Assembly (NCBI RefSeq): GCF_037126465.1
Contig: NC_088206.1
Span: 71,737,687-71,801,686 of the forward strand
DNA length: 64,000 bases
From: Ornithodoros turicata
Taxonomy: Eukaryota > Arthropoda > Arachnida > Ixodida > Argasidae
Direction of reading: 5' to 3'
The notes under the pieces are model-generated. The model was not told where the DNA came from and searched no databases. It saw nothing but the letters and a program-made list of their open reading frames with translations. The number at the start of each line of letters is the position of its first letter. Position 1 is the first letter of the stretch. The position numbers and the translations under genes are program-made. Shown here in pieces: positions 9,533 to 20,152 of the stretch.

Positions 9533-10734
9533 GAGGGCTTCCCCTCACCCTCCCCCCCAAAAAAATCTTGCAACCCCTCCCCTTCCCCCTTCCTTTTCTC
9601 CCTTTCCCCTTCCTCCCTTTTCCCTCCCCCCAAGCAACATGACGTCAGCTAGGCAGGCAGACCGCTCGTCTACCCAACGTTACCCCCCCCTCCTACCCTC
9701 ACAAAAAAAGAAAAAAATAGAAAAAGAAATCCTGACCAGAAAGGCCAAGAACGCCACAAAAGCAGACAGCAGCAGCTATGGGCACCACCACACACACCCT
9801 ACGAGACCCCCCCCCCCCGAATCCAAGATGAAAATGATGGGAATTTCCGTGGGTGACATCACGCACTAAAGAAATACTTCCAAGCCCTCTCGCCGTAATA
9901 AACCAGGAAAATGGTGACCGCTCCATAACCATAACTAAACCAGCCGAACCGCTTTCGTTACTGGTCCCCGCGGTATATATGCTAATTTCCTGCCGTAACG
10001 ACACGCATCTGATTGCTGGTTAATGACTGTTAATAACTTACGTTTAATATATAACCGTGAATCACGCCGCGTTGGCGAACTGTTCAGCAATAAGAAGCCG
10101 TAATCGGACATGAATGACACGGCTGGAGGTGTGCTTCAAAAAAAAAAAAAAAAACAGCAACATGGTGCCCCAACACATGTACAGTCCATGAGTTCCCGTA
10201 ATTTCCTGATGCATAGGCGTGATTTTTTTAGTGATTTGAGTACAACATATTCCAAAGCGATGCAACTGGAATCGATTTTCCTTTTGTGCGGGTTACTACC
10301 TTATATCTCTTCCCGAATTATCTTTATGGTTAACAAAAATCTGCATAGAGTGTCTCGCGGCTTTGAGCCGCGTATTATCATTATCGCTACCAAAAATGTA
10401 CTCGAAAATAACCGTCTGCGCCATCTCGAGCCCAAACCTACCTGATACAATTTGATATGAGTATGATAATTATAGCGTCACTACTGAACACGGCATTCAC
10501 ACCTGCTCGCTTTCAGCGTGGCCAACCGAGCAGCTTTCATCTACACCACCACCACCGGCATTCACAATGATAATTCAAGTTCCATATTCCAATATGTGCA
10601 ATAAACACCTTTTCCCCACATATGTTTTACCGTAGGATGTGGTCTGTGGTTATTCAATTCTATAGTCTTTTTTTTTCAATATTTTTTTAGAACGTGAAGA
10701 AAAACAATGTGCAAGTTTCCGGCGATGCAGAATC
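9533..10734. other. Unassigned sequence with a pyrimidine-rich tract and an A-run
   Basis: About 9536-9640 is almost entirely C and T on the plus strand. A run of A at 10138-10154 precedes unassigned sequence. No exon recognised. Confidence 0.45.
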
Positions 10735-11055
10735 AAAAATAACAAAGACGGTTAAGAGCATCAGCTGTTTACTATATACATTAAAAACAAGACTTTCGTG
10801 CAGTAGGCTGCACAAACGCGATACAAATATCAACAAAAAAAAATGAAAATGATTTTTTTTGTTGATATTTGTATCGCGTTTGTATTTCTCTTCACCCTTA
10901 CCCTTTTCTCTTGTACCATGTGACTGGTTTTTGATATATGCTTCACCACTTGTAACAGGTCCTCAAACCTGAAGAAGTGCAGCCTACTGCACGAAAGTCT
11001 TGTTTTTAATGTATATAGTAAACAGCTGATGCTCTTAACCGTCTTTGTTATTTTT
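10735..11055. mobile_element. Penelope-like retroelement tail in inverted duplication
   Basis: Arms 10735-10813 and 10977-11055 form a near-perfect 79-bp inverted repeat. Between them 10814-10841 and 10854-10881 form a second palindrome. The right-hand arm is preceded by CCTGAAGAA and the junction reads CTGAAGA - GTGCAG - loop - CTGCAC - GAAAGTC (10969-10999). This CUGANGA - stem - GAAA order is the hammerhead ribozyme core, and such motifs are known in the terminal repeats of Penelope-like elements. No reverse transcriptase or GIY-YIG frame is present. The family call is an inference from motif and architecture. Confidence 0.55.
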
Positions 11056-11277
11056 AATATTTTTTTACTTTCCTTTCGGTTGGAAGGGTAAGCAAAAGGC
11101 GTGACTTGATTCTTGCGGAATAGCAAGTCGACACACCGTTTGGCTGACATTTTCCACGTTTTCCCCTTTCTTTTTCTCTTCTAATAAATATACCCCCCCC
11201 CCCTCCCCCTCAGCAATACTCAGTGGGACTGCTTTTTTTGCCGATACGTTCCAACGTAGTGCTGGAGACGGGGAGTG
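11056..11277. other. Unassigned sequence
   Basis: T-rich and C-rich runs; nothing recognised. Confidence 0.4.
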
Positions 11278-11443
11278 CTAGATGTGTTTTCCTGCAAACC
11301 TTCCCGACAGACGTCGACACAGTTCTTCCCGAAGTGGGCCCAGGTCATGTACTAGCACCCCTGTCTGTCACCGTCCTTCCCGCGGCCCCCTGCACGCGTG
11401 CTCATGGTCCCACTTGCTTCGCGGCCAAATACAGTTAATTTAT
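11278..11443 (+). mobile_element. SINE family A, 3' part
   Basis: TTTTCCTGCAAACCTTCCCGAC, GACACAGTTCTTCCCGAAG, TGGGCCCAGGTCATG and a final CTTGCTTCGCGGCC follow the family order. It is 5'-truncated upstream of the CCTGGGTTTTCC block. Confidence 0.75.
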
Positions 11444-11512
11444 GGAGACCAGTTACCGGACTTAATAAAAGTCGCTCTTCGCCGCTTTGCCACGCCGCAG
11501 ACTAACCAAGTT

Positions 11513-11518
<6 letters not shown>

Positions 11519-11569
<51 letters not shown>
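11519..11569. repeat. (TA)n microsatellite
   Basis: About 25 AT units, interrupted on the right by insertion of the MITE at 11570; AT units resume at 11750. Confidence 0.9.
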
Positions 11570-11572
<3 letters not shown>

Positions 11573-11749
11573 TCAAACTCCTTTATAGCGAACACCTTTT
11601 TAACGAAAATACCACTACAGCAAATTTTTTTTTTTTGCGGTCCCGCTGGAGCCTATAGGTCCAATAATCGACATCCTTTTTAACGAAAATACCTTTACTG
11701 CGAATTTTTTTTGCTGTCCCCTGAGTTTCGTTATAAAGGAGTTTGACTG
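11570..11749 (-). mobile_element. pogo/Tigger-like MITE, copy 1
   Basis: This 180-bp element starts CAGTCAAACTCCTTTATA and ends TATAAAGGAGTTTGACTG, flanked by TA on both sides. It contains two internal CCTTTTTAACGAAAATACC blocks and ACAGC...GCTGT pairs. CAGTC-type termini with TA duplication are typical of pogo-type Tc1/mariner MITEs (family knowledge). It lies in the opposite orientation to the copies at 36239 and 62227 and sits inside a TA tract. Confidence 0.85.
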
Positions 11750-12994
11750 TATATATATATATTTTTTTTAGTTAATGCCACTTTATCCGTGCGTGAATAC
11801 GCTACGTAAAACCCGATGTATCCCGAATTAGACATTAAGAAACGAAAATAGTTGTATCCCCCTTACGCGGCGTAGCCCACGCAACCGCATCATTCCCGGA
11901 GTTCATCTACGCCGGACCCTTCTTGCGCTTCGGAGGAAAAAAAGAAATTATGTGCTCTTATTCGTATTCTGTCCTTCATGTTCTCGATGTTGCCAGCACT
12001 GTTGTAGTACAAGACTCTCAATGCGTTTGAAACTTTCATGAAATAGTATAATGTCATGTTGAAGAAGCACTCTCTTGCACAAAAGTTTCCCCCCCCCCCA
12101 AAAGAAAAAAAAACAAAAAAATCTCATCTCCACGTTGGCTCCCTTTCTAAATCGGAGCAAAGTACAAAGTACCCTTATGCGCTGCGAGCTCAGGTAAATC
12201 CTTTCATTTTCGGCAGCTCCGAGTGTCACTACGAATCGGGTTTCTATTTGTAAGAGATGCTTTGCACGCGACAGCTTAGGCTTCCACTCCAGTCGTAGAA
12301 CTGGCTGTGTGTGCGGTGCGCATTCTTCGAGTTTGAGCGCTATCTTTCTCTTTCTTTTTTTTTTTTTAAAGAAATAGTAATTTCTTTTTGAATCCCCATG
12401 TTGTTCGGGATATACGGTAGAGTTTATTCTCCGAGTCTTTCTTTTCTTCCCTTCGTTGTGGGATTGAAGAAGCATATTGAAGTTTCGAAACAATATTGGG
12501 TTTTTTTGCTCGTCTTTTTGCAGTCCAACTTTTGCAATGACTTCGCGTTTTCTTTTTCTAAATGTAGCGCGTTGCTCGAGCACAATAAAGTTATTTATTT
12601 ATTATCTGCACTGAGGACTGCGTGATAGAAACTCTGTCGTGTAACTTCCCCTTCCCCCTGGTGTATCCCTCTCTTCTTTTCGTGGAATACTCTCTTTCTT
12701 CACCCTCTTTCTTTCCTTCTTCCTTTTTTTTTTTTTTTTAAGAAAAAGCTTCAAAGGTTCGGTGAAAATTTTTGGGGAGCTTGGCTCAATTTCTGAGCGG
12801 CTGACTTTGTTTTTGCTGTCGTGCCGGGGGACGAACAACCGAATCGAGGAGGAACAAATTAATGTAGCCGCACACTAATTAGTTTGATTGTGTCTTTCTT
12901 GTTTGTTTCTTCTGCCTCCCACTAAGATAGTTGCGGTTCAACGATTTTTTTTTTTTTTTTGGTGGGGGGACGTCCTCAAAGGAGCACTGAGGTG
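11750..12994. other. Unassigned, low-complexity-rich sequence
   Basis: Several runs of A, T or C. At 12519-12606 an AATAAAGTTATTTATTTATT string resembles a LINE 3' end on the plus strand, but no reverse-transcriptase remnant precedes it. A 211-codon minus-strand frame at 11948-12583 has Lys-rich stretches from T runs and no domain, so it is not called. Confidence 0.4.
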
Positions 12995-13003
12995 ATTTCC
13001 TTT

Positions 13004-13198
13004 TCTTATTTATTTATTTTTATTTATTTACTTATTCCTTTATTTATGTTAATTATTTATTTTTATTTATTTACTTATTCCTTTATTTATGTTAATTATT
13101 TATTTTTATTTATTTACTTATTCATTTATTTATGTTAATTATTTATTTTTATTTATTTACTTATTTATTTTTGTTTGTTTATTTATTTTTATTTGTTT
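13004..13198. repeat. 43-bp AT-rich minisatellite
   Basis: The word GTTAATTATTTATTTTTA starts at 13048, 13091 and 13134, giving a 43-bp period with about four copies and few changes. The units are themselves built of TTTA, as in the LINE tail at 18891, so the array may have grown from such a tail. Confidence 0.9.
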
Positions 13199-13805
13199 GA
13201 ACGACGGAAGGTTGCATGCATCGCGCTCGCGCGAAACCTCCGTTCCGTAGCACACCTCTCAGAAATCCTCCACTCTTGCGAAGAACGTATCGGGGAATGA
13301 GGGAACGTCGTGACGTAGCGTGGTCCCCTGGCACGTGACTCGTGACGTATACCGCCGCGGCTCAAGCGGCCGCTGAGAAGAAAGAAGCAAAGAGGAAAGG
13401 GAAAGGAGTACTTCTCAACGGCACACGAGGATCGTGTCGTCCGTCCGCGGCTTCTTTCTCCGACTACTTTTCGTTATACTAACTATACTCCTAACTGTAC
13501 TATAACTACTAACTATAACTATACTCCGACTAAATTTCATTGTGTGGTGACAATGCAGCGCGCAGCGAACATACTTTGCACGGTGAATCCCGATGAGAGA
13601 GCATTTCGAGCCACGCTAAATGTCACCTCTTTGTTCCTTTAAGTCAGAGACAGCTTTTAAATTTTCTATAGGTAACGACCACGAGGCACATTTCCGTCTC
13701 GTTGGTGTGTGTGTGGGAGGGGGGGGGGGCGGAGCAACTGAGTCTTCGGCATCGATCTACTCGCGTTCAATGTTTTAGTCCCCAATCTGAACTGCTCCCA
13801 CTGAG
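13199..13805. other. CpG-rich segment with promoter-like words
   Basis: About 13205-13460 is rich in CG and contains CGTGACGTAG, GCACGTGAC, CGTGACGTAT and a GCGGCCGC site. These resemble CRE and E-box words, but no transcript start or exon can be supported. At 13478-13535 a CTAACTATA-type word is repeated. Confidence 0.3.
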
Positions 13806-13890
13806 CAAAGGGGAGGGGGGGGTATGAAAGTTTATTAAATGAAAAGGGAAGGTCGGCTAGACAAAGGGTGGGCTTGCTATTAAAACAAAG
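13806..13890 (-). repeat. Dispersed repeat R1, copy 1
   Basis: G-rich run, then AGTTTATTAA, AAGGGAAGGTCGGCTAG, ACAAAGGGTGGGCTTGCTATT. It shares order and sequence with 39905-39998. On the minus strand both end with AATAAA-like sequence and a C-run, so they could be the 3' ends of a retroposed transcript family (inference). Confidence 0.6.
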
Positions 13891-14930
13891 GGAAACACAA
13901 ACGAAACCAGACAAATCACATTCAAAGAGTGTTCATGAGGCCCGAGGATAAGGAGGAGGCCGGTAAGGGGAACTAATAGGAGTAACACACACTACCCGCG
14001 GTAAGCTTTTGTAGTCTTCTATAGATGACATAACCTCGGGGCCTTCGGATCCGTCTGTACACTACCCGGGATTAGTGGGTCTAATTCTCAACGGAACTAT
14101 ATACACCCACTAATCCTGATAACACTACATAACTACGTGTAAACAGTTTAGCCATCGACGAAACTACGTAACGCGAGCACTTGCAGACCCCTTACACTTC
14201 GCGTTCCGTTTCTTCAACCGTTTCTTTCTCGAAGAGGCTACAATTTTTGTCTCTTTTTCAACAATTCAACTCTTTTCTGTCTCACATCATCCTTACTGTT
14301 TTTTTGTCTCACTTCTATGCTTTTTTTGTTTTTTTGTTTTTTTCGTGGAAGATGCCTTTTCTTCTGGAAGCAGAAGAAGAGGACGAAGACGCATCGTCGT
14401 TGTCACGGACGCGGCCGGGAAGCGGCATCAGAGAGTTGTTGTTGCTGTATGTGCTTTCTCGCGTACGCCAGAGAGACATGTACTTAGTGGGTGGTCATTC
14501 GTTTCACTTTGTCCCTCCATCCATCTTGGACACTACGTCAACCGAATCGGAGAAAACAACCGGTTGTGTTCGTGTCTCCCACTCTGATGCACATCGGTGG
14601 TGGTCTTTTTGCTCGCCGCTAGAGGCGCGCCTGTAGCTTCCCCGGTTTCTTTCATATTGTTCTTTAAGTAACAGTGAACAATATTAGGTGGTAGTACGTC
14701 TCCGTGATGCGTTAGGCCCTCGGAGGGTTTGCAGGCCCCGCGTTGTTCATGTATCGTTTTTATTCTGAGTTTACGCGAGCATGCAATGCGCCTCGTATAT
14801 ATTTTTTAACGCCTGCTCTGAACATACTCCCTTCATTGACTGTCATACAAAATATTTCCCTTGGGAAGTGGGCGTTTCTTGAGAAAATTAGTTTACAAGA
14901 ATGCAGGCAGAGGCAGCAATCTCACCCAGT
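13891..14930. other. Unassigned sequence
   Basis: A 151-codon plus-strand frame at 14181-14636 is Phe/Ser-rich from T runs and has no recognisable domain. A possible insulator-like word CCGCTAGAGGCGCGC lies at 14616-14630. Confidence 0.4.
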
Positions 14931-15158
14931 TCCTTCAGGCGTGTTGTGACGTCATATCATCCGAGCACTTTTATTGGCTGCCGAGAATCGCACGCTACGG
15001 CGGCACACGCGGGACAGGCAGCGTCAATGATAACCCCCAAAAATGAAAACAAAAAGCACGCGCCTGACTATTGGGTGACTGACGTGACGTATAGTGGACG
15101 ATTCTCAGCAGCCAATAAAAATGCTCGGATGATCTGACGTCACAACACGCCTGAAGGG
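14931..15158. mobile_element. Foldback MITE
   Basis: Arms at about 14931-14993 and 15095-15158 pair almost perfectly over about 62 bp (TCAGGCGTGTTGTGACGTCA..., including TTTTATTGGCTGC). The spacer of about 100 bp contains an A-rich piece. No clear target duplication is visible. Confidence 0.8.
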
Positions 15159-15269
15159 AGGAGCTTTTCTGCCCTAGAGAGAAATGTCATATGAAAACAG
15201 GTTGCTTTTGTTTCTTCAGTGCGAACACCGCGAAACATCGGTGGCTGTGAACGAATCTGTGGTGAGCAG

Positions 15270-15328
15270 TTTTTAGCACGACCTTGGAGATACCACCAAA
15301 CGCCGTACCCACTCGGCCACTCCGCTTG
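15270..15328 (-). mobile_element. SINE family A, isolated tRNA-like head
   Basis: The minus strand reads GGAGTGGCCGAGTGGGTACG and continues to AAGGTCGTGCT. GTGGCCGAGTGG is the A box typical of tRNA-Ser and tRNA-Leu genes. This head, followed by AAGGTCGTGCT as in the complete copies, indicates the tRNA class from which the family derives. Confidence 0.7.
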
Positions 15329-15372
15329 TCTTATACTCATAAACGGGGCGCGACCACCAGTTACCATCAGTT

Positions 15373-15660
15373 GTCAGCGCCGCGAAGCAACTGTGGCGAT
15401 GAGAGGCGTACAGACGTGGACAGGTGGAGAGGAGGACAGCAGGAAGGAGTGGAGGACAGGGGGGTTAGTCTGCGTCCTGGACCGACTTCAAGGGGACCTG
15501 TGCCGACATTCGTCATGAAGGTCTGCAGGAAAACCCATGGAAAACCTCAGACAACACAGCCGGCGGAAGGATTCGAACCCAGCACCTCCTATTATTGAGC
15601 ACGACCTTGACTACCAACAACGAGCGGTGTGCTTTTATCCTCTCGGACATGCCGCCAGCT
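15373..15660 (-). mobile_element. SINE family A, nearly full length
   Basis: From the 3' end (CGCCGCGAAGCAACTG, 15377-15392) through CAGCAGGAAGGAGTG, GTCCTGGACCGACTTC, GACAACACAGCCGG, the B box (GGATTCGAACCCAGC, 15569-15583) and AGCACGACCTTGACTACC to a degenerate A box near 15650. About 285 bp, the most complete copy in the window. Confidence 0.85.
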
Positions 15661-16235
15661 GGTATACAGGTTATAATAACGTCGCGTTTGGACGTGAAGC
15701 GGAATGTCGCAATATTCGCACGTACTCTTCACAAAAGGATTGTACAATGTGAAGCGACACCAAATATAAAAAAGGAAAAAAATAGAGAGAGAGAAAGAAA
15801 CGAGGTAATAACGAACTGCCTGCCAACTCTACAGACAGGGTACTCTACAGCTGTCACTCTTCGCTGTCACTTCCACTGCATCGGACCTATACCCTTACAC
15901 CTATACCGTCCATAGGAGCCGATGCTTCGTGAGAATAGCCACGCGCCTTTTAATATAAGCCAATACGGACGAGCTAGAAATAATACGGGCACGCATCTCA
16001 CACGGGCCCTAACGAGGCACCAATCGATCCAGAGGAGCACACAAGAAAGTGTCGCCGACAATAATCTCGGTCGACGGAACGCACCAATGCTCGCAGTCGG
16101 GTGCCCTGATTTGAATGACAAAGTGCTTCCAGATAATCCTTATACGCACACTTTGGAGGGTGAGGCCGTTATGCGCTGAGGAAGGGAAGTTGTGGAGAAA
16201 GGGTATTACCGTCAGTTTGAGATTTTCAAAAAAAA
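15661..16235. other. Unassigned sequence
   Basis: Nothing recognised apart from A runs near 15760-15800 and 16229-16240. Confidence 0.4.
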
Positions 16236-16239
16236 AAAA

Positions 16240-16440
16240 GAGCGCTGGTGGTGGAGGTGATGGTGAAAGGGCTTGCCGTTGTCGGCCTCACGTATGTGGG
16301 CAACGTCACGACTGACGCCCTGGGGAAATGTGCGTCCTGGGCCGACTTCGAGGGGAACTGTGCCGACATATGTCTGAAAGCGTCTGAGGAAAACCCAGGA
16401 AAAACCCCAGACAGCACAGCCGGTACCGGGTGCTAGGTCT
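16240..16440 (-). mobile_element. SINE family A, variant with a different 3' domain
   Basis: On the minus strand the part from ACAGCCGG through GGTTTTTCCTGGGTTTTCC to GTCGGCCCAGGACGCA is standard (16320-16427). The usual CTTCCTGCTGTCC and GCTTCGCGGCG end is replaced by CATTTCCCCAGGGCGTCAGT, then GACGTTGCCCACATACG and GCAAGCCCTTTCACC. This suggests a subfamily that acquired another tail. The B box is lost. Confidence 0.75.
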
Positions 16441-17834
16441 CAGTGCTAGGTCGTCCTCTAGCCCAATGGCATGGCAGCACCGTCAAGCACCGATTTCATT
16501 CCAGGACTTTCTAAAGGACGCAAGTCTGCATTACACGCTCTAGTTGCCCTCTATACTCTTAATGACTTTTATGCCTTATGCAATGACATTGCCTCGTCAT
16601 GAGGGGTTCATGCGGTCACTGCTCGGTTAGTGCAGTGGACGTCACGTGTCCGTTCTGCCGTCCCCAATAATGTTCCGTCTCCACTGACCGAGGAACGTGC
16701 GTGGACCACGTCTACCAACCGACGCCCCTGGGTCGTTACTTAGGGTGGCGCAAGCCTTCAAAAAAAACTTTAGGAAGATCCATTCGTTGATCCCTTGGAA
16801 ATGCGTCAGCGTAACCCTTTCGAAACGCCTTACGGTAACTCCTTAAGTTAACACGAACCCCGAAATGAAAAAAGCATCTATCTTCAAGTCTTTCTGGCGG
16901 GTTCCTACCGAATTCCGTATACAGATTCCGTGTAAGAGCAGAGATCTCTGGCGGGCAGGACAGATTCATCTCGCCTGAAAACTGTAATGATATATGTATA
17001 GTAGCGCAGTTATTCCTCTCCGAGCGCTGCAGTGTAACGTCTTCGTGTTGCTCAGGCTCAGGTTTTGCGGGGTGCAGGCTCCTCACGAGATGGCTCTGCC
17101 TCCACATTGACTGGTGCGTAATTATCGTAGACTTTAAGCCGCTGGCGCGTCAAAGCCTCACTGGTGTCAAGCACCTCGGACGCTGATAACGTCGCACACG
17201 CGCCGTGCTCCTGAAAGACAAAACGCTCAGGCCCGCTTTCCTAGAACTCACACTGCAACAATGGAGTCTTTCTCTTGTATAAAATTGATGAGCCGCAATT
17301 ACTAACCCTCCTCCCCTCTCTTCATTCTTTCTGCGAGAGAGAAACAGAAAGAGAGCGAACCGCAACACTGGACGGCCTTCGCAATGCAACCTCATGGAGA
17401 ACAAAAAAGAGAAGAAAAAAAGAAAGTGTCTAATAACGGCGCACATGTACATGAAAGACACGCTCGGGTTTTCGCGTATACACGTACATTAAACATACAC
17501 GGCCTCCGGATTATAAGTTCTCCGTGTGGTCTTTAACGTTCTCTGCTTATCTACTTCGGCAGTACGTAAATTTATGGTCCTCGAAAACGTAAAAGGCGGC
17601 AAAGACACGAGGTACCGTATTTTTAGGAGCATAACACGCATAACCACAAAAGTGGAGCTTGAAGAACGCTCGTTGTATAACGCGCGCGTGCGCACAGCAC
17701 AGGCGCAAATAAGCACGAGCGTCGACGATCACTACTTTTTATTACATTTGACACGGGCGCCATATTTGCTCTAATCGAGGGATTCGCGCAGCAGCTCACG
17801 GGCTTTCTCCCGGGCTCATTCACGGGCTTGGAGC
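16441..17834. other. Unassigned sequence
   Basis: No repeat or exon recognised. A 123-codon minus-strand frame (16736-17107) has no recognisable domain. Confidence 0.4.
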
Positions 17835-17926
17835 CCCTTCAAGCTGCATAATACAGCTTTTTGCTCCAAGTGCCACACTGTGTTTCAGTGAAATAAAGCT
17901 TTTGATTGATTGATTGATTGATTGAG
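17835..17926 (+). mobile_element. Retroelement 3' end with (GATT)n tail
   Basis: CCACACTGTGTTTCAGTG, AATAAAGC and then about five units of GATT. A polyadenylation-like signal immediately before a 4-bp tandem tail is typical of some LINE 3' ends. The element is too short to classify. Confidence 0.5.
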
Positions 17927-17983
17927 CTTCATGGTATGTGTGTGTGGGGTGGGGGGGGACTATTGGAATTCCGTAGATGGGGT

Positions 17984-18040
17984 GTGACACTCGTATCATA
18001 ATTTTTGACACTCGTATCATAATAACTCGTATCATAATAA
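17984..18040 (+). repeat. Short tandem repeat, ACTCGTATCATAAT unit
   Basis: Three imperfect copies of ACACTCGTATCATAAT directly upstream of the LINE fragment. Confidence 0.75.
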
Positions 18041-18044
18041 TAAC

Positions 18045-18575
18045 CCGTTTTATTTTGTCCAACTACTCATATCCGTCTAGTATTACCTTGTTAAAGTCAT
18101 CCATCGATCTTCCCCCTCTTGCACTCCGTAGAAGATACTTTTGTTTGTGTCTCTTTCACAAGTTTTACATCAATCAAGCCATCCGACCCTCTTTCATTGC
18201 ACCAGCACACTACGTCTCCGCCCGGACTGATCACACATGCAAAGTTGAGCATATCCATTGTCGTTCATCCCAGTTTCTCAATTCCTTCTTTCCACATGCT
18301 ATTGACATTTGGAATGACCTTCCCCAATCCATTGCCACCATCTCTGATGTTTCTGCATTTCGCAGACAGTTGTGTTCTTTTTTTGAATTATAAAGTGTGT
18401 CTCATTTACTTGTATTATTTTGTTTGTGTGTTACTTCACATATGTAACCTCGCGTACTAGTTATATTAATATATTCATTATGTGATAGTGCTTGTTGTAT
18501 TATTAGTTCACACACCCCTCATGTAACTCCCCTCGCGGGCATTTGAGGTATTAGCATAAAATAAATAAATAATAC
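18045..18575 (+). mobile_element. 5'-truncated LINE (CR1/L2/Jockey-like) 3' end
   Basis: A reverse-transcriptase C-terminal tail (see the pseudogene entry) is followed by a stop at 18391-18393 and about 180 bp of 3' UTR. The UTR includes ATGTAACTCCCCTCGCGGGC and ends in an AAATAAATAAATAAT tail. The 5' end is lost, as is usual for LINE copies made by target-primed reverse transcription. The ATGTAAC...GCGGGC...AAATAAATAA ending is shared with the opposite-strand copy at 18891-19175 in diverged form. Confidence 0.8.
18051..18393 (+). pseudogene. LINE reverse transcriptase, C-terminal remnant
   Basis: About 114 codons are open. In order they show an YSYPSSITLL segment, an LALRRRYFCLCLFHKFY helix, and the conserved end SFFPHAIDIWNDLPQSI followed by a Phe/Leu-rich C-terminus. 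The LxxRR...LxxFYKI / SFFPRTIxxWNxLP pattern is the well-known region downstream of the catalytic RT domain in CR1/L2/Jockey-group LINE ORF2 proteins. The endonuclease and all catalytic RT motifs are absent, so this copy cannot be active. There is no sign of a frameshift in the remaining part. Confidence 0.8.
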
Positions 18576-18890
18576 GTAATAATGCTTTATGCACAAAAGC
18601 GTGAAATGGAAGTGAACAGAAAGCTGCAGGATGCGACTAGAATGCGATTCTAGATAGCTGTGTTAGATTAGAAAATAAAAATGGGTGATGCTTGGATCGT
18701 TTAGCTCCCAGTAAGCTGCAGCGCGTATTCATCTAAGTATTCATATCACGAAACTGGTCAGATCACTGGTCGGATCCGTCAAACTCCAAAGCGACAAAGT
18801 CGATGTCCTATAGGATCAAGACTTGGGCCTTCCACCACGCACTCTTTGTTTGACGTTTCTTCTCAAATAAATTTGAGGACCATGGCCCAT

Positions 18891-19175
18891 TTATTTATTT
18901 TTATTTATTTACTTATTTATTCATTCCCCAAAGGCCCAGCGGGCGTTACATGGGGTGAAGTATAGGCAGGTCATGTGAGCAAAAAAAATTGCATTCAAAT
19001 GTAGACAAGTTGATTCCAGATGATTAGGAAATGACTTTAGGAAATGATTCGGGTTGATGTTCTAAAATTACTTCATGTGGCACACCATTCCATTCTGTTG
19101 TAGCTAGTGGAAAGAAAGACTTCGATTGCCAGCTTCCCGTTCCTTCCACGTGAAAGCTGTAAAATTTTGGCAGGA
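18891..19175 (-). mobile_element. LINE 3' end, opposite strand
   Basis: Reading the minus strand, an RT C-terminal frame gives SKSFFPLATTEWNGVPHEVI, then about 150 bp of 3' UTR with ATGTAACGCCCGCTGGGCC, GAATGAATAAATAA and a TAAATAAAAATAAAT tail (18891-18940). The WN(G/D)(V/L)P motif and the UTR ending match the plus-strand copy at 18045-18575, so both belong to related families. It is 5'-truncated near 19175. The arrangement puts the two LINE tails about 320 bp apart, pointing towards each other. Confidence 0.75.
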
Positions 19176-20150
19176 GTCCTGTGTACTTCATACGTCATTC
19201 ACGAAAGTTTCGGACGACTGCCGCGGCCCCCATATTTTTTACTCAGCCGGAGAAACCCTTTATTTATCACAATGCGCGTCACCTGCCTTAGTCCTCATCG
19301 CGCACTACCTATATGTAGCTGACATAAATTCGTACGAGCTCACTGGCAAGTTTCGTAACCTCTGATATTTCTCTAATTTTGCATTGATGTCTCGTATTCC
19401 CTTTTTCAAACTCATTCCCGATACCTTACCTTCCTTTCAAAAACTAAAGTCATACTCACGAAAAAGAGCAATACTCGTTCCTCGCCGTAAAAAAGAACAT
19501 GTACGAGAGAATAAACGTATCGAAGCGCACGGGTACTTAAATGCAGCTGCTATCTTTGGACGCGTATCACCCACCTATTAATTAAAAAAAAAACATGATT
19601 CAGAAACTATTTTTTTGTAACGGTACACGTGCACTGCGTTTCAATTCAAACCAGTGTAATATGGCGGTCGGAAACGTCTAAATAAAATAGAGAGAAACAG
19701 ACATGAAAGGGAACACGCAAGACCGGTCAGACACGGGCAGGCTATCGCCTTTCCCCTATCATGCAACTTAGTGTCTTTGTATGAATGTCACCATATACAT
19801 GTATTATGCGACTATGTGTCATGTATGAGCGTCGGGTGTTCCTTTTATTTCCCGCCCCCCCAACCCATGTCCCATTTTATCTTTTCGCTAAAGAAATGGG
19901 TTGCGTTTATTTTCAAAGTGAAGAACGGATCTGATGACATTGCGTGCTTCCAATCCGATCAACGTTTGTTAAAAGCTAGCAGGAACTAAAAGGAAAAAGA
20001 GACAACGCGTGGGATGGCAGTCATGTGTTATGATAAGGGTGCAGAAACTTTAAAGTGATCTTACAAAAGCCAGCGGGTCGGATTGAAATCATATATTATC
20101 TTATATCTCACGTGGAGAGAGCAGAAGGGATTTTCTTTCTTTTTTTTTAA
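19176..20150. other. Unassigned sequence
   Basis: No repeat or exon recognised beyond short homopolymer runs. Confidence 0.4.
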
Positions 20151-20152
20151 TT

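Noticed and set aside
11948..12583. 211-codon minus-strand open frame
   Set aside because: Its Lys/Arg-rich and Phe runs are translations of T and A runs; no domain or splice context is seen.
13205..13460. Gene promoter
   Set aside because: CpG and CRE/E-box words are present, but no downstream exon or start can be supported; kept only as a remark.
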